Assembly (NCBI GenBank): GCA_002408205.1 | Contig: DHQY01000009.1 | Location: 248,001 to 312,000, forward strand | Source of the DNA: Bacteroidales bacterium UBA5326 | GTDB lineage: Bacteria; Bacteroidota; Bacteroidia; Bacteroidales; UBA932 | Direction: 5' to 3' | DNA length: 64,000 bases | Part shown: positions 52,190 through 61,577 of the stretch, piece by piece | How the letters are laid out: each line of letters starts with the position of its first letter | Position numbering within the stretch: the stretch's first letter is position 1 | Notes under the pieces: model-generated | What the model saw: only the letters and a program-made list of their open reading frames with translations | What the model was told of the DNA's origin: nothing | Databases searched by the model: none | Translations under genes and position numbers: made by a program

Positions 52190-52336
52190 AGGAACAGATC
52201 CAATCTATCTGCGTCTGGATTTTGCGCACCAGACCGCTTCTGGGGACCTTTCTTTCATTTTTTTGGACTATTTTGCGATAATGATACCTGAGCCTTTTCA
52301 TATATTTGTAAATCAAATATTTAAAACAGTGTAGAG

Positions 52337-53116
52337 ATGAAAAGGATTCTGACTTTGCTGCATTGCATTTTGATTCTGGGGTGCGTGACTTTTTTGGGGT
52401 GTGTGATTTTTTTTCAAGGATGTCAAAAGGGAAATAAAACCTCGCTCCGGCAATATACCGTTGTGGTTGAAGCAGGACCCAAAGGGAGTGTTTATATGAA
52501 CGGGCGCCATTTCCTTTTTCTGGGCAAAACAAAGACGGTAAAAGTTAATGAAGGAGTATCTCTGTATTTTGAGTTTGTTCCCAACTGGGGCTGTGATGTA
52601 GACAGCTTGTGGATAGACGGTCGGGTGGAATTTGTTTCCCCCAACCAACCTTATTATCCGCTGCCTAAGATATCGTCAGATCATACGCTTAAGGTGACCT
52701 TCAGAGAAAATGTGTACGGATTGTTAACTTCACAAAAACCCTGGGTCAGGGATTCGGTTTATATAAAAGATTCAAACGGGAAGTGGGCTTATCAGGCCAC
52801 CGATCACTCTGAGTCTTTCAAATTTTCACGTCCGGGAAAAAGATATCAGGTTACTACGGCCCTGGGTATTGTGAGTGAAGGTTTCTGGTCTATGAACGGA
52901 AATGATGTAAGTGGCAAAATTGGAATTATTTCGGATGAGAATCCGGCGGTGATCACCCTGGAAGGTCCTATCAGTTATATTATAGGGACCTCCTGGAAGG
53001 TGCTGGAAATAACTGATAAAAAGATGAAGGTGATCCTGACCTCCCATGACGCAGCAGGGAACGCTGACACACCGGAGAATGCCTGGAATTACCAGTTTGT
53101 GTTCTCACATCCGTAA
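52337..53116 (+). CDS. Hypothetical lipoprotein
   Basis: A 259-residue protein I do not recognise. The signal is LLHCILILGCVTFLGCVIFFQGC, in which an internal GCVxF unit is repeated; the last Cys (about 29) is the likely lipid anchor. The mature part is beta-rich (YTVVVEAGPKGSVYMNGRHFLF, ...LKVTFRENVYGLL), resembling bacterial Ig-like lipoproteins. A T8 run at about 52407-52414 lies within the signal sequence. It lies alone after the structured intergenic stretch. Confidence 0.7.
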   Translation: MKRILTLLHCILILGCVTFLGCVIFFQGCQKGNKTSLRQYTVVVEAGPKGSVYMNGRHFLFLGKTKTVKVNEGVSLYFEFVPNWGCDVDSLWIDGRVEFVSPNQPYYPLPKISSDHTLKVTFRENVYGLLTSQKPWVRDSVYIKDSNGKWAYQATDHSESFKFSRPGKRYQVTTALGIVSEGFWSMNGNDVSGKIGIISDENPAVITLEGPISYIIGTSWKVLEITDKKMKVILTSHDAAGNADTPENAWNYQFVFSHP

Positions 53117-53211
53117 TGAAATTACAGAATCCATTGAATGAATATATTTTGTACCTTTCGCCAACGTCCCCGTTATGCTCCTTTTAATTTATCATTTAAT
53201 AAAGCAGTATT

Positions 53212-53655
53212 ATGGATTGTTTTCTTTGTGACTGGGGAGCCTTTGATTTCGGCTCCTGTGACTTTGGCGCTTTAGGTGCTCCCGAACTGGGCTGGATTTT
53301 CATCTGTTTTGCCATTATGTTCACTACACAGTGGATTGTTGCCGGATTGATGATTGTTGCCGGATGGACCCTCTTCACTAAGGCCGGAAAACCCGGCTGG
53401 GCGCTTCTCGTTCCTGTTTACAATCTCCTTGTGTTGCTCCAGATCATAGGGAAATCCTGGTGGTGGCTGTTGCTTCTGTGCATTCCGTTTGTTAACCTCA
53501 TCTTCTACATTTGGGGCACAAACCTGCTTGCAAAAAGCTTTGGTAAGAAAGCGGATTTCACCATTGGTCTTTTGCTTCTGCCTATTGTTTTTTATCCCAT
53601 CCTGGCTTTTAGCAAGACAGAATATATGGGGCCTGCCGGTGCATCTGGCCGGTAA
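53212..53655 (+). CDS. DUF5684 membrane protein
   Basis: A 147-residue protein. The N-terminus is rich in Cys, Asp and Phe (CDWGAFDFGSCDFGALG). Four TM segments follow: WIFICFAIMFTTQWIVAG, the DUF5684 core KAGKPGWALLVPVYNLLVLLQIIGKSWWWLLLL, and two more. The PGW..LVPVYN motif is diagnostic. The function is unknown. Its 3' end overlaps the convergent nrdG gene by 47 nt. Confidence 0.82.
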   Translation: MDCFLCDWGAFDFGSCDFGALGAPELGWIFICFAIMFTTQWIVAGLMIVAGWTLFTKAGKPGWALLVPVYNLLVLLQIIGKSWWWLLLLCIPFVNLIFYIWGTNLLAKSFGKKADFTIGLLLLPIVFYPILAFSKTEYMGPAGASGR

Positions 53656-54169
53656 TATCTTCCCATATTTCGGGGCTTAAACCGATAGGATCCTGTGCGG
53701 CAGCTGCCCGGCAGGCGGGACCCGGCAGAAATTTTGCCGGGACTGTCAGCCTGCGGTATAAACGCTGATTGGTCCCGGGCGAGCTGAGCGGACCTTTTTC
53801 CTGAAGGTAAGGCCCGAGTTTTATATAATGGAACCATTCTGTTGAAAACCCTTCGGGGATGGAGCTCCGGCCGGAGTACCAGCCCGTTTTCACAGGGGCG
53901 ACAAGCTGTGTGCCGAGATACCGGGCCAACCCGGCCACCTCGTCCGGAGAAGCGTCTCCGCCCATAAAACAAATGCAGGTGATTTCCCTGCCGTAATGGG
54001 TCAGCCAGTCTGCCAGCACTGCGGTCGTGAGTGGCTCGCCGGTATCTTCCCAAAGGTAAGGACTGTGACAACCCGGGCACCGGTGGGGACAGTTAGAAAT
54101 ATTGACGGCCAAAGTCACCTCGTCCGGGATCTCCTGAAACACTATATCAAAGCCGGTGTATTTAAGCAT
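53609..54169 (-). CDS. nrdG: Anaerobic ribonucleotide reductase activating enzyme
   Basis: A 186-residue radical-SAM enzyme that installs the glycyl radical on NrdD. The cluster motif is NCPHRCPGCH (CxxxCxxC) near residues 27-34, followed by ICFMGGDASP, the SAM-binding GGE-like motif with Asp in place of Glu. The length suits NrdG (150-230). It is the last gene of the sucC-sucD-nrdD-nrdG operon and overlaps nrdD by 8 nt. Confidence 0.95.
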   Translation of the reverse strand: MLKYTGFDIVFQEIPDEVTLAVNISNCPHRCPGCHSPYLWEDTGEPLTTAVLADWLTHYGREITCICFMGGDASPDEVAGLARYLGTQLVAPVKTGWYSGRSSIPEGFSTEWFHYIKLGPYLQEKGPLSSPGTNQRLYRRLTVPAKFLPGPACRAAAAQDPIGLSPEIWEDITGQMHRQAPYILSC

Positions 54170-56264
54170 ATTCCGTTACCTTGTTATAGACGCGCCTGGC
54201 GGCTTCCTGCTGCCGTCCTTTGGAGAAATTGCTTATACGTTTCATGTATCCTATAACACGGGTAAGGTAATCGACGTTAGTGCTGTGACAGGCCGGACAT
54301 TCTCCGAGATACCTTTTATCTATATGGCCGCAATCGTTGCATACGGTATTGGGGATATTGTAGGTAAAGTAATTACAGCCCTCTTGTGCCGCAACTCTCA
54401 GTAATTGCCGGTATTGCCCAGGGGACAGGTGTTCGGCAAGATTTATATGAAGAGCCGAGCCTCCGGTAAGGTGCTCAATGTATTTTTTCCCGTGCAGACG
54501 GAATTTGTCCAGAATATTCAGCGATTCGTCTTCTACTGCAAAGAAGTAGCTGTTATAACAGTCCCGCGGAACTACGTATCCGTCCTCCCGGTCCCATTTG
54601 GCGTGTTTAATGCCCACGTTTTCTGCCGGAATCATTTCACAGTTGAACATGACCGAAGGAGTCCGGTATTTTTTGTTATGTTGTTCTATGAGGCCCAATA
54701 CTTCCTGGACAAAAGAACTGTAAGCAGGATTGTCGTTGATGGGTATGTGAAGGAACTCGGCTGCTTCTACCAGCCCGTTGACCCCAATGGTCAGGTACTG
54801 GCGGTTGATGTTAATGTATCCGGCATCGAAAAGCGGCAGCATTTTTTTTGCCTGCAGTTCTTTTAGGTTTTCATTGTAAGCCAATTGCACTTTATGCGTC
54901 AGGTCTACTACATCTTTAAGAAAGACCATATACGGGATTCCCCGGGTTACGGCATGCTGAATACACCGGTTGAGGTTAATAGTCAGGACGCTTTTGGACC
55001 CGGTGGAAACACCCCCGGCTCCGAGTGTATAACTGAACCCGTTGTCCTGTATCTCATTGCGAAGACGGCAGCAGCTGCTCAGGGAGTCTGCGCTGTCGCT
55101 CATATAGGTAAAGAACGAATGGCCCCGGGCATACATTTGAGCAGTGAAATCACCGTACTCGCTGTCGGCTGCATCTCCGTTTTTTGTAAGAAGGGCCATG
55201 GTTTCTACGGGAAAAGTGAGTACGGAACGCGTTCTTTCTTTATTAAACCATTGCATGAATCGTTTTTGAAGCCAGCTCAATGAGTCCCAGTCCGGAGCGC
55301 TTCCGTCCGGAAACACAAAGTGCTCAAAAAGGCTTTGGAAATAGTATTTGTCGTAGTAAGAGATATTCCAGAAAACGGCCTGAAAATTCCGTGCGCCGGT
55401 TGGCTGATTTATTGAATAAACAATTTGTTCAAAGCAATCGGTAATAACTTTGTCTATACTTCGTTGCCGGGCCGAAAGATCGACAATTTGGTCCGCATGC
55501 AGGTAGTAATCACGTCCGTATTCACCGCTAATAAAATAATTCAGGTACATAAGGAATTCCGGGGTGGCGCAGGCTCCGCTTAACATACTCGATACAATGA
55601 AGACCATATTGATGAAGCCCCCGCAAAATGATTTGAGATTGCCGGGAGGGGTGGAGTTGCCTCCAATGGTTCTGGTACCGCCAATTAGCCAGGGATACAT
55701 GGTAATGCTGGCGCAGTAATTGGCCATGCATGTCTCGTCATTTTTATATATGAAATGATGAGTCAGGAGATCGAGGTATTTGTCTGCGGTTTCCTGCCCG
55801 TACATATCTTTAAGCCGGTCTGTAAGCAAACGGCGGTTCAGACGGATAAATCCGGGTTTTGGGAGTTCGCCTATGAGCGTGGCTATGTTTTTGTTTTCTA
55901 CGTTGGCATTTGAGTCGTATTTGCTGCCCGATGCGGGATTTTCTGCCTGAAAATAGTCCACCAGGTACCTGACTTTGTCTCTTATTTCACGATCCTCATA
56001 GTGTTGCTGGCGGTAAAGGATGAATGCTTTGGCGACTTTATAATATTTTTCCGCCATCAGGGCATTTTCTACCTGATTCTGGATCTCTTCCACGGAGATT
56101 CCGTTGCGGATGTGTACTCGTGATAATACCCGTATGAGTATATCTGCGGTGGCAAAACTGTCTACTGAGAGGAACGCCTTGGAAATAGCGTTTTTAATTT
56201 TATCAATTGAAAACGATTCTCGGGTGCCGTCACGTTTTATAATGTATGTACTATCGGAATTCAT
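54162..56264 (-). CDS. nrdD: Anaerobic ribonucleoside-triphosphate reductase (class III)
   Basis: A 700-residue glycyl-radical enzyme that makes dNTPs without oxygen. An N-terminal ATP-cone (IIKRDGTRESFSIDKIKNAISKAF) gives allosteric control. The C-terminus has two CxxC zinc pairs (CNDC, CPAC) and the radical-glycine motif RVIGYM (Gly about 672). The length is normal. It overlaps nrdG by 8 nt and sucD by 4 nt, so it is read on the same transcript as sucCD downstream of the cobalamin riboswitch. Confidence 0.96.
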   Translation of the reverse strand: MNSDSTYIIKRDGTRESFSIDKIKNAISKAFLSVDSFATADILIRVLSRVHIRNGISVEEIQNQVENALMAEKYYKVAKAFILYRQQHYEDREIRDKVRYLVDYFQAENPASGSKYDSNANVENKNIATLIGELPKPGFIRLNRRLLTDRLKDMYGQETADKYLDLLTHHFIYKNDETCMANYCASITMYPWLIGGTRTIGGNSTPPGNLKSFCGGFINMVFIVSSMLSGACATPEFLMYLNYFISGEYGRDYYLHADQIVDLSARQRSIDKVITDCFEQIVYSINQPTGARNFQAVFWNISYYDKYYFQSLFEHFVFPDGSAPDWDSLSWLQKRFMQWFNKERTRSVLTFPVETMALLTKNGDAADSEYGDFTAQMYARGHSFFTYMSDSADSLSSCCRLRNEIQDNGFSYTLGAGGVSTGSKSVLTINLNRCIQHAVTRGIPYMVFLKDVVDLTHKVQLAYNENLKELQAKKMLPLFDAGYININRQYLTIGVNGLVEAAEFLHIPINDNPAYSSFVQEVLGLIEQHNKKYRTPSVMFNCEMIPAENVGIKHAKWDREDGYVVPRDCYNSYFFAVEDESLNILDKFRLHGKKYIEHLTGGSALHINLAEHLSPGQYRQLLRVAAQEGCNYFTYNIPNTVCNDCGHIDKRYLGECPACHSTNVDYLTRVIGYMKRISNFSKGRQQEAARRVYNKVTEYA

Positions 56265-57139
56265 TTTAAAGACAAATTTTCTGAAACGGTTTGGCCAATA
56301 AGCGCAAGGTTCCTGATAACCATTATGTTGGCCTGTTCAAAAGCGGTTTCTTTCGAGGTCACGGTGCCCGCAGATCCTGTGATAATAGCTCCTGCATGCC
56401 CCATCCTTTTTCCTTCGGGAGCCGACCTGCCGGCTATAAAGGCAAAGACAGGTTTGGAAATGTGTGCTTTGGCATAAGAGGCCGCGCGTTCTTCCATGTC
56501 TCCGCCTATTTCTCCAATCATAACAATTGCGTGAGTATTGGGGTCTTGCTCAAATTGCTCCAGCCAGTAAATAAAATCCGAGCCAATAATAGGATCACCG
56601 CCTATTCCTACAGCGGTAGATATGCCCAGACCGTTCCTGCATACCTGATCGGCTGCTTCATAAAGCAATGTGCCGCTCCGGGATATCATTCCCACGTGGC
56701 CTTTACTAAAGATCTGTGTAGGCATAATCCCCAGCTTCCCTGTCCCCGGAACGATAATGCCCGGGCAGTTTGGCCCAATGAGCAATGTGTTAAAGGTATT
56801 GGCAATCCGTTTTACTTTTAACATGGCATGAAAGGGAATTCCTTCTGTAATGCAAACGACGGTTTTAATACCGGCAAATACCGATTCGAGTATGGCATCC
56901 CCGGCATATACGGCCGGCACAAAGACAAGCGCCGTATTAGCCCGATCCTCTTCTACTGCCTGGCTAACAGTGTTATAAACCGGAATATTCCCGTCAAATT
57001 TTTCTCCGCCTTTACCGGGAGATACTCCGGCTACTATGTTAGTGCCCGAAAGGATACATTGCCGGGTATGAAAGCTGCCTTCCCTGCCCGTGATCCCCTG
57101 TACGACTACCCGAGTAGATTCATTGATTCCTGCTGACAT
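56261..57139 (-). CDS. sucD: Succinyl-CoA synthetase alpha subunit
   Basis: A 292-residue subunit. The CoA-binding Rossmann start is VVVQGITGREGSFHTRQC, the phospho-histidine is in MGHAGAIITG (about residue 248), and IGPNCPGIIVPG is conserved. It forms succinyl-CoA from succinate with ATP or GTP, or the reverse. It lies 17 nt after sucC, and its stop overlaps the nrdD start (ATGA). Confidence 0.96.
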   Translation of the reverse strand: MSAGINESTRVVVQGITGREGSFHTRQCILSGTNIVAGVSPGKGGEKFDGNIPVYNTVSQAVEEDRANTALVFVPAVYAGDAILESVFAGIKTVVCITEGIPFHAMLKVKRIANTFNTLLIGPNCPGIIVPGTGKLGIMPTQIFSKGHVGMISRSGTLLYEAADQVCRNGLGISTAVGIGGDPIIGSDFIYWLEQFEQDPNTHAIVMIGEIGGDMEERAASYAKAHISKPVFAFIAGRSAPEGKRMGHAGAIITGSAGTVTSKETAFEQANIMVIRNLALIGQTVSENLSLK

Positions 57140-57156
57140 GATCTCTGTCTGTGTAT

Positions 57157-58314
57157 TCAGTTATTTACTAATGTGTTAATAATGTCTCTGGCTTGTTCAA
57201 CGTCTGTGACCAGATGAAAGTTCTTCCGGGATGCTTTAAGGGTTTTTAAACCTTCTTCTACATTCGATCCGGAAAGGCGAATGATTACCGGCAGGGAGAT
57301 GTGATGCCGGGTTGTCGCGTCAATTATACCGTCGGCAACTTTGTCGCAGCGAACAATACCTCCGAATATGTTCACAAATATGGCTTTCAGCGATCCGTCC
57401 CTGGAGAGGATTTCAAAACCTCGGCTTATGGTTTCGGGCGTAGCCACTCCTCCCACATCAAGAAAATTCGCAGGAGCGCCGCCTGCCTGTTTGATAAAAT
57501 CCATAGTGGCCATGGCCAATCCTGCCCCGTTGACCATGCAACCTATATTTCCGTCCAGTTTAATGAAATTCAGACCGTAAAATCTTGCCTCAACTTCGTC
57601 TTCGTTGAATTCGGACAAATCCCTGTAACGCAGGATCTCTTTTTGCCGGATAAGGGCGTTATCGTCTATGTCTATTTTTATATCCAGTGGGATAAGCGAT
57701 CCGGCATTGGTCAAAACCAACGGATTTACTTCCAATAGAGTACACTCTTTGGTTACAAAAATCCGGTATAATTTGCCCAGAAGATTAAATATCTCGGCCG
57801 TTTTAGGCCAAAGATCCAGAAAAGCGGCCACTGTCCGGGCATGAAAAGGAAGAAAACCCGTAAAGGGATTGATAAGTATTTTTTTTACCGATTCGGGATG
57901 TGTGGCGGAAAGATTTTCTATTTCCATGCCGCCCTGTTTAGAAATAATAAGTGCAATGGTGGCCGTATTACGGTCTATAACAAAAGAGAGATAGAATTCC
58001 TTTTCGTAATCCACGGCTTTCTCCACCAGTATTTTACGTACTTTCAATCCGTTTTTTCCGCTTTGATGCGTTGTAAGTACAGATCCGAACATTTGACGAC
58101 TGTATTGCCGGACCTCCTCTGCCGACCGGCATTTTTTTACGCCGCCGGATTTTCCCCTGCCCCCTGTCAGCACCTGTGCTTTTAACATAACGGGATAGCC
58201 AATATTCATGGATACCATCCAAGCTTCTTCCGGGAAATAAGCAACCCTGCTTTCCGGAATTTCAACGCCCTCATTTTGTAATAATTCTTTTCCCTGGTAT
58301 TCGTGCAGTTTCAT
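57157..58314 (-). CDS. sucC: Succinyl-CoA synthetase beta subunit
   Basis: A 385-residue ATP-grasp subunit. The start MKLHEYQGKELLQNEGVEIPESRVA was used; the longer frame reads through the riboswitch and was rejected. AQVLTGGRGKSGGVKKC is the nucleotide-binding loop, and MVNGAGLAMATMDFIKQAGGAPANFLDVGG and FVNIFGGIVRCDKVADG are signature stretches. A short GAGG lies a few nt before the ATG. It is the first gene of the riboswitch-controlled operon. Confidence 0.96.
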   Translation of the reverse strand: MKLHEYQGKELLQNEGVEIPESRVAYFPEEAWMVSMNIGYPVMLKAQVLTGGRGKSGGVKKCRSAEEVRQYSRQMFGSVLTTHQSGKNGLKVRKILVEKAVDYEKEFYLSFVIDRNTATIALIISKQGGMEIENLSATHPESVKKILINPFTGFLPFHARTVAAFLDLWPKTAEIFNLLGKLYRIFVTKECTLLEVNPLVLTNAGSLIPLDIKIDIDDNALIRQKEILRYRDLSEFNEDEVEARFYGLNFIKLDGNIGCMVNGAGLAMATMDFIKQAGGAPANFLDVGGVATPETISRGFEILSRDGSLKAIFVNIFGGIVRCDKVADGIIDATTRHHISLPVIIRLSGSNVEEGLKTLKASRKNFHLVTDVEQARDIINTLVNN

Positions 58315-58406
58315 ACCTCGTATTATTAATAATAATATAACAAACGCTTTATGGGGCAAGAGGGAAACGTTCTCTTCGCCTTTCACCCGAAAGCTACGAA
58401 ACACCC

Positions 58407-58583
58407 TCTGCAGGCAGGTCTTCTGGCTTGTCCGTTTGATGCAACCTTCCCGTCTGCGCTGCAGACAGTGGTGTGATTTGCTCAAACATGTAAAGGACTC
58501 ACAGCTACGGGGATAGCTCTCGTTTTACACGGGATTCCCTTTTAATCCGACGTCCCGGAACACCGGGACAGGAACCGGCAGAT
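58407..58583 (-). ncRNA. Cobalamin riboswitch (RF00174-type)
   Basis: On the minus strand the conserved blocks appear in order: GGTTCC near the 5' end, AAAAGGGAATCCCGTG, AGCTATCCCCGTAGCTGTGAGTCC, CCACTGT, CGGGAAGG and the B12 box AGCCAGAAGACCTGCC (58413-58428). P1 closes with TCTGC (58579-58583) and GCAGA (58407-58411). It ends 92 nt before the sucC ATG. That leader has room for an expression platform and carries a GAGG near the start, so translational control is plausible; no clear intrinsic terminator was seen. Confidence 0.93.
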
Positions 58584-58637
58584 TTCGTTGAACAAAGAAA
58601 CAAAAATTAAATGTTATTTCTATAGATGAAATATTAT

Positions 58638-58645
58638 TATCTTTG
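58638..58645 (+). promoter_or_regulatory. -7 box of the BACON lipoprotein gene
   Basis: TATCTTTG on the plus strand, 49 nt upstream of the ATG at 58695, divergent from the riboswitch leader. Confidence 0.5.
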
Positions 58646-58694
58646 ATTTTCCGCAATGGGGCCATTTTAACCTGCAGTAAAGCAGATAAATATT

Positions 58695-59951
58695 ATGAAG
58701 AATAAATTTATCAGTAAACTGGTTCTTTTTGGATGCTGCTTTCTTCTGTTTAATAATTGTTCCAGGGAAACCCAGGAGACCCCGAATAGCCTGAGACCTT
58801 ACAATCTCTCCGATCTGGTTTTCAACCTCTCCTCGTCTTCCGGTTCATATGGGTTTGCCTTTTATGCAACAGCAGACTGGCATGTTGTTGTTTCTGCTCA
58901 ATTGGAGAACGATGACCCGTTGCCGGCCCCGTCGGTGACACCCCAATCGGGCAACGGATCCTCATGGCTGCAAACGGTTTATTTTACTGTTCCGCAAAAT
59001 GATTCGGGAAGTAACAGGCTTTTTTACCTGAACATTGTGTCGGGAGAGAAGTCCCTGACGGTTGTTATTCATCAGCTTTCCGGTCGGGGTACCATAAACG
59101 TGGATACCGACGGGCTTGTCTTTCCTTCCCTGGGCGGCTCGGCAACGGTAAAAGTCTCGTCAAATATAGACTGGCATACCATGGCGGAAGACGGCTGGTA
59201 TTCTGTTTCTCCTTTTTCCGGGAAGGGCAACCAGGATACGTACGTAACCCTGTCTGTCCCACAAAACAGTACGGCCTACAGAACTTCATCGGTCCTGTTT
59301 GTTGCAGACAGCGCAGGAACAAGAGTAGTTCTCTCACAACATGCTTTCAGCATTATGCCTCCTGATGAAACAAATCTTCCGCGTGAAGGCGATCAAACCA
59401 TAGAATTTCAATTTCTCAGCACACTTCCCTGGGATGTGACTTGTGATAAGCCTTGGTGTATCCCCGGGAAGGTATCGGGAGCTGCGTCAGATGCAATACT
59501 TGTGAATAAATTATATATTCAGGAAAACTCCGGAGGGACCCGGACGGCTGTTGTCAGCCTGGCTAATTCTGCTAACGAAAAATTATCCTTTCCCATTACC
59601 CAAGCCGGAAATATGGCTTTTTTACACGGAACTCAATGGTCCGGGACCGCCACCCTGTCTGTCGGCATTATTACAAAAACCGGATCAATGACCATGACCA
59701 TAGAAGATGAAACCAATATTACCGTCAGAGGATATCCGGGTCAGATTACATACCTGGACGACCGGACTGTCAAGTTTCGGGTAACAATAGGTTCCATCAC
59801 TTACGAGGGGATAACCGGCAAGAATATTACAGCTGTGTTCCAGGGGACTTTTTCGGCAGATTATTCAAGGATCACCGGAACGCTTACGGGACAGGGAACT
59901 GTCCTTGGAATGACCCTCGATGTGTCCGGGACCTGGTTGGTTTCCAGGTAG
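58695..59951 (+). CDS. BACON-domain lipoprotein
   Basis: A 418-residue lipoprotein with signal ending LFNNC (Cys22). About three BACON-like beta-sandwich repeats follow. In the second, GTINVDTDGLVFPSLGGSATVKVSSNIDWHTM has the typical strand plus W motif, and SVSPFSGKGNQDTYVTLSVPQN ends a repeat. The C-terminal 110 residues (FLHGTQWSGTATLSVGIITKTG...) form another beta domain. BACON domains usually bind carbohydrate or mucin in gut Bacteroidota; no enzyme domain is present. Confidence 0.85.
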   Translation: MKNKFISKLVLFGCCFLLFNNCSRETQETPNSLRPYNLSDLVFNLSSSSGSYGFAFYATADWHVVVSAQLENDDPLPAPSVTPQSGNGSSWLQTVYFTVPQNDSGSNRLFYLNIVSGEKSLTVVIHQLSGRGTINVDTDGLVFPSLGGSATVKVSSNIDWHTMAEDGWYSVSPFSGKGNQDTYVTLSVPQNSTAYRTSSVLFVADSAGTRVVLSQHAFSIMPPDETNLPREGDQTIEFQFLSTLPWDVTCDKPWCIPGKVSGAASDAILVNKLYIQENSGGTRTAVVSLANSANEKLSFPITQAGNMAFLHGTQWSGTATLSVGIITKTGSMTMTIEDETNITVRGYPGQITYLDDRTVKFRVTIGSITYEGITGKNITAVFQGTFSADYSRITGTLTGQGTVLGMTLDVSGTWLVSR

Positions 59952-60060
59952 ATAAGAATTTGTTGTCGGGATTTCAAATAATTTGCTTTACTTTGTAGGC
60001 TGGTGGTTTTTGAATACACCAGGAAAATTAATAATACATTAATTAACTAATCACTGAATT

Positions 60061-60306
60061 ATGGCAGTTAACATTACTGAAAAAGTTAAGCAAATCATCG
60101 TGGATAAATTGGGTGCAGATGAGAATGAAGTTACCCCCACTGCTAACTTTACAAATGACCTGGGTGCGGATTCTTTGGATACCGTAGAATTGATTATGGA
60201 ATTTGAAGAAGCATTTGGAATTAATATTCCCGATGAAGCAGCCGAAAAAATTTCAACTGTAGGCGACGCCATTAAATACATTGAAGAAAACGTAAAAGCC
60301 GAATAA
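60061..60306 (+). CDS. acpP: Acyl carrier protein
   Basis: An 81-residue ACP. The phosphopantetheine serine is in DLGADSLDTVELIMEFE. It is followed 17 nt later by fabF, the common Bacteroidota order acpP-fabF-rnc. Confidence 0.97.
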   Translation: MAVNITEKVKQIIVDKLGADENEVTPTANFTNDLGADSLDTVELIMEFEEAFGINIPDEAAEKISTVGDAIKYIEENVKAE

Positions 60307-60323
60307 TTTCACAGTTGACAACA

Positions 60324-61574
60324 ATGGAGTTGAAGCGGGTAGTTATTACCGGAATAGGGACAATCAATCCTATAGGAAACAACATACCGGAATATTTCGA
60401 CAATCTGGTCGCCGGCAAATCCGGCGCCGATTGGATCACCCGGTTTGACGCCTCTTTGTTCAAAACGCGCTTTGCGTGTGAAATTAAAGGTTACAGCCCG
60501 GAAAAATTCGGACTGGATAAAAAAGAATCCCGGAGAAATGATCTGTTTACCCAATATGCTCTTGTCGCGTCTGACGAAGCCATCAGGGACAGTCATCTGG
60601 ACCTCGATGCGCTGGACAAAGATCGTGCGGGCGTTATTGTTGGATCCGGGATTGGTGGGGTGGAAACCCTTTTTAAAGAAATCAAGGACTATTGTGATGG
60701 CGGTTATGAGCCTCGCTTTAGTCCTTTTTTAGTGCCAATGATGATCCCGGACATTGCTGCCGGAATGATCTCAATTAAATATGGTTTTCGCGGGCCTAAC
60801 TATGCTACTGTTTCTGCCTGTTCCACTTCGAATCATGCAATGAGCGATGCTTTTGCCATGATTCGGCTGGGGAAGGCCGATGTCATGATTACCGGAGGTT
60901 CGGAAGCTCCCATAACCATTCCAAGTATTGGCGGGTTTAATTCTGCCAAGGCCATATCTACCAACAACGAAGAATACAAAACCGCTTCCCGTCCTTTTGA
61001 CCGGACGCGTGACGGGTTTGTTATGGGGGAAGGGGCTGGTATCCTCATCTTCGAAGAATATAACCACGCAAAAGCGCGCGGTGCCAAAATTTATGCCGAG
61101 GTTGGCGGCGCCGGGCTTACAGGTGATGCCTACCATATTACGGCTCCTCATCCCAACGGGGACGGGGCTCGCCGGGTTATGGCACTGGCCATTGAGGAAG
61201 CCGGGCTGCAACCCCGGGATGTGGACTACGTTAATACTCACGGAACCTCTACTCCGCTGGGTGATATTGTGGAGGTTAAGGCTGTTAAGGATCTGTTTGG
61301 GGATCATGCATATAAAATGAATATCAGTTCCACCAAATCCATGACCGGACACGCCCTGGGAGCAACGGGTGCCATTGAGATCCTGGCTTGCGTGTGTGCG
61401 CTGGAGCGTCAGGTAATTCCTCCTACAATCAATTTCAAAGAGGAGGACCCCGAAATTGACTATAGATTGAACTTTACTTTTAATGAAGCTCAGTACAGGC
61501 CGGTAAAAGTAGCCCTCTCCAATACATTCGGCTTTGGAGGTCACAACTCGAGCCTTCTTATTAAAAAAATCTGA
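60324..61574 (+). CDS. fabF: Beta-ketoacyl-ACP synthase II
   Basis: A 416-residue condensing enzyme of fatty-acid elongation. The catalytic Cys is in VSACSTSNHAM, the two His are in VNTHGTSTPLGD and KSMTGHALGA, and the C-terminal NTFGFGGHNSSL is conserved. ATG 60324 was preferred to an upstream in-frame TTG. It is followed after 3 nt by rnc. Confidence 0.97.
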   Translation: MELKRVVITGIGTINPIGNNIPEYFDNLVAGKSGADWITRFDASLFKTRFACEIKGYSPEKFGLDKKESRRNDLFTQYALVASDEAIRDSHLDLDALDKDRAGVIVGSGIGGVETLFKEIKDYCDGGYEPRFSPFLVPMMIPDIAAGMISIKYGFRGPNYATVSACSTSNHAMSDAFAMIRLGKADVMITGGSEAPITIPSIGGFNSAKAISTNNEEYKTASRPFDRTRDGFVMGEGAGILIFEEYNHAKARGAKIYAEVGGAGLTGDAYHITAPHPNGDGARRVMALAIEEAGLQPRDVDYVNTHGTSTPLGDIVEVKAVKDLFGDHAYKMNISSTKSMTGHALGATGAIEILACVCALERQVIPPTINFKEEDPEIDYRLNFTFNEAQYRPVKVALSNTFGFGGHNSSLLIKKI

Positions 61575-61577
61575 CCA

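Larger units (their letters stand above)
51806..52336. other. Gene-free intergenic stretch with structured repeats
   Basis: About 530 bp without a credible gene. In order it holds a CCAGAC/GTCTGG hairpin at 51811-51825 just after a stop codon, a long imperfect hairpin at 51863-51942, and two tandem copies of a 117-bp element (51956-52189). A CCAGACCGCTTCTGG sequence near 52230 resembles the first hairpin. The lipoprotein ATG follows at 52337. Confidence 0.6.

Noticed and set aside
58315..58485. 57-residue N-terminal extension of SucC
   Set aside because: It is the riboswitch and leader read as protein; homologues start at MKLHEYQ.
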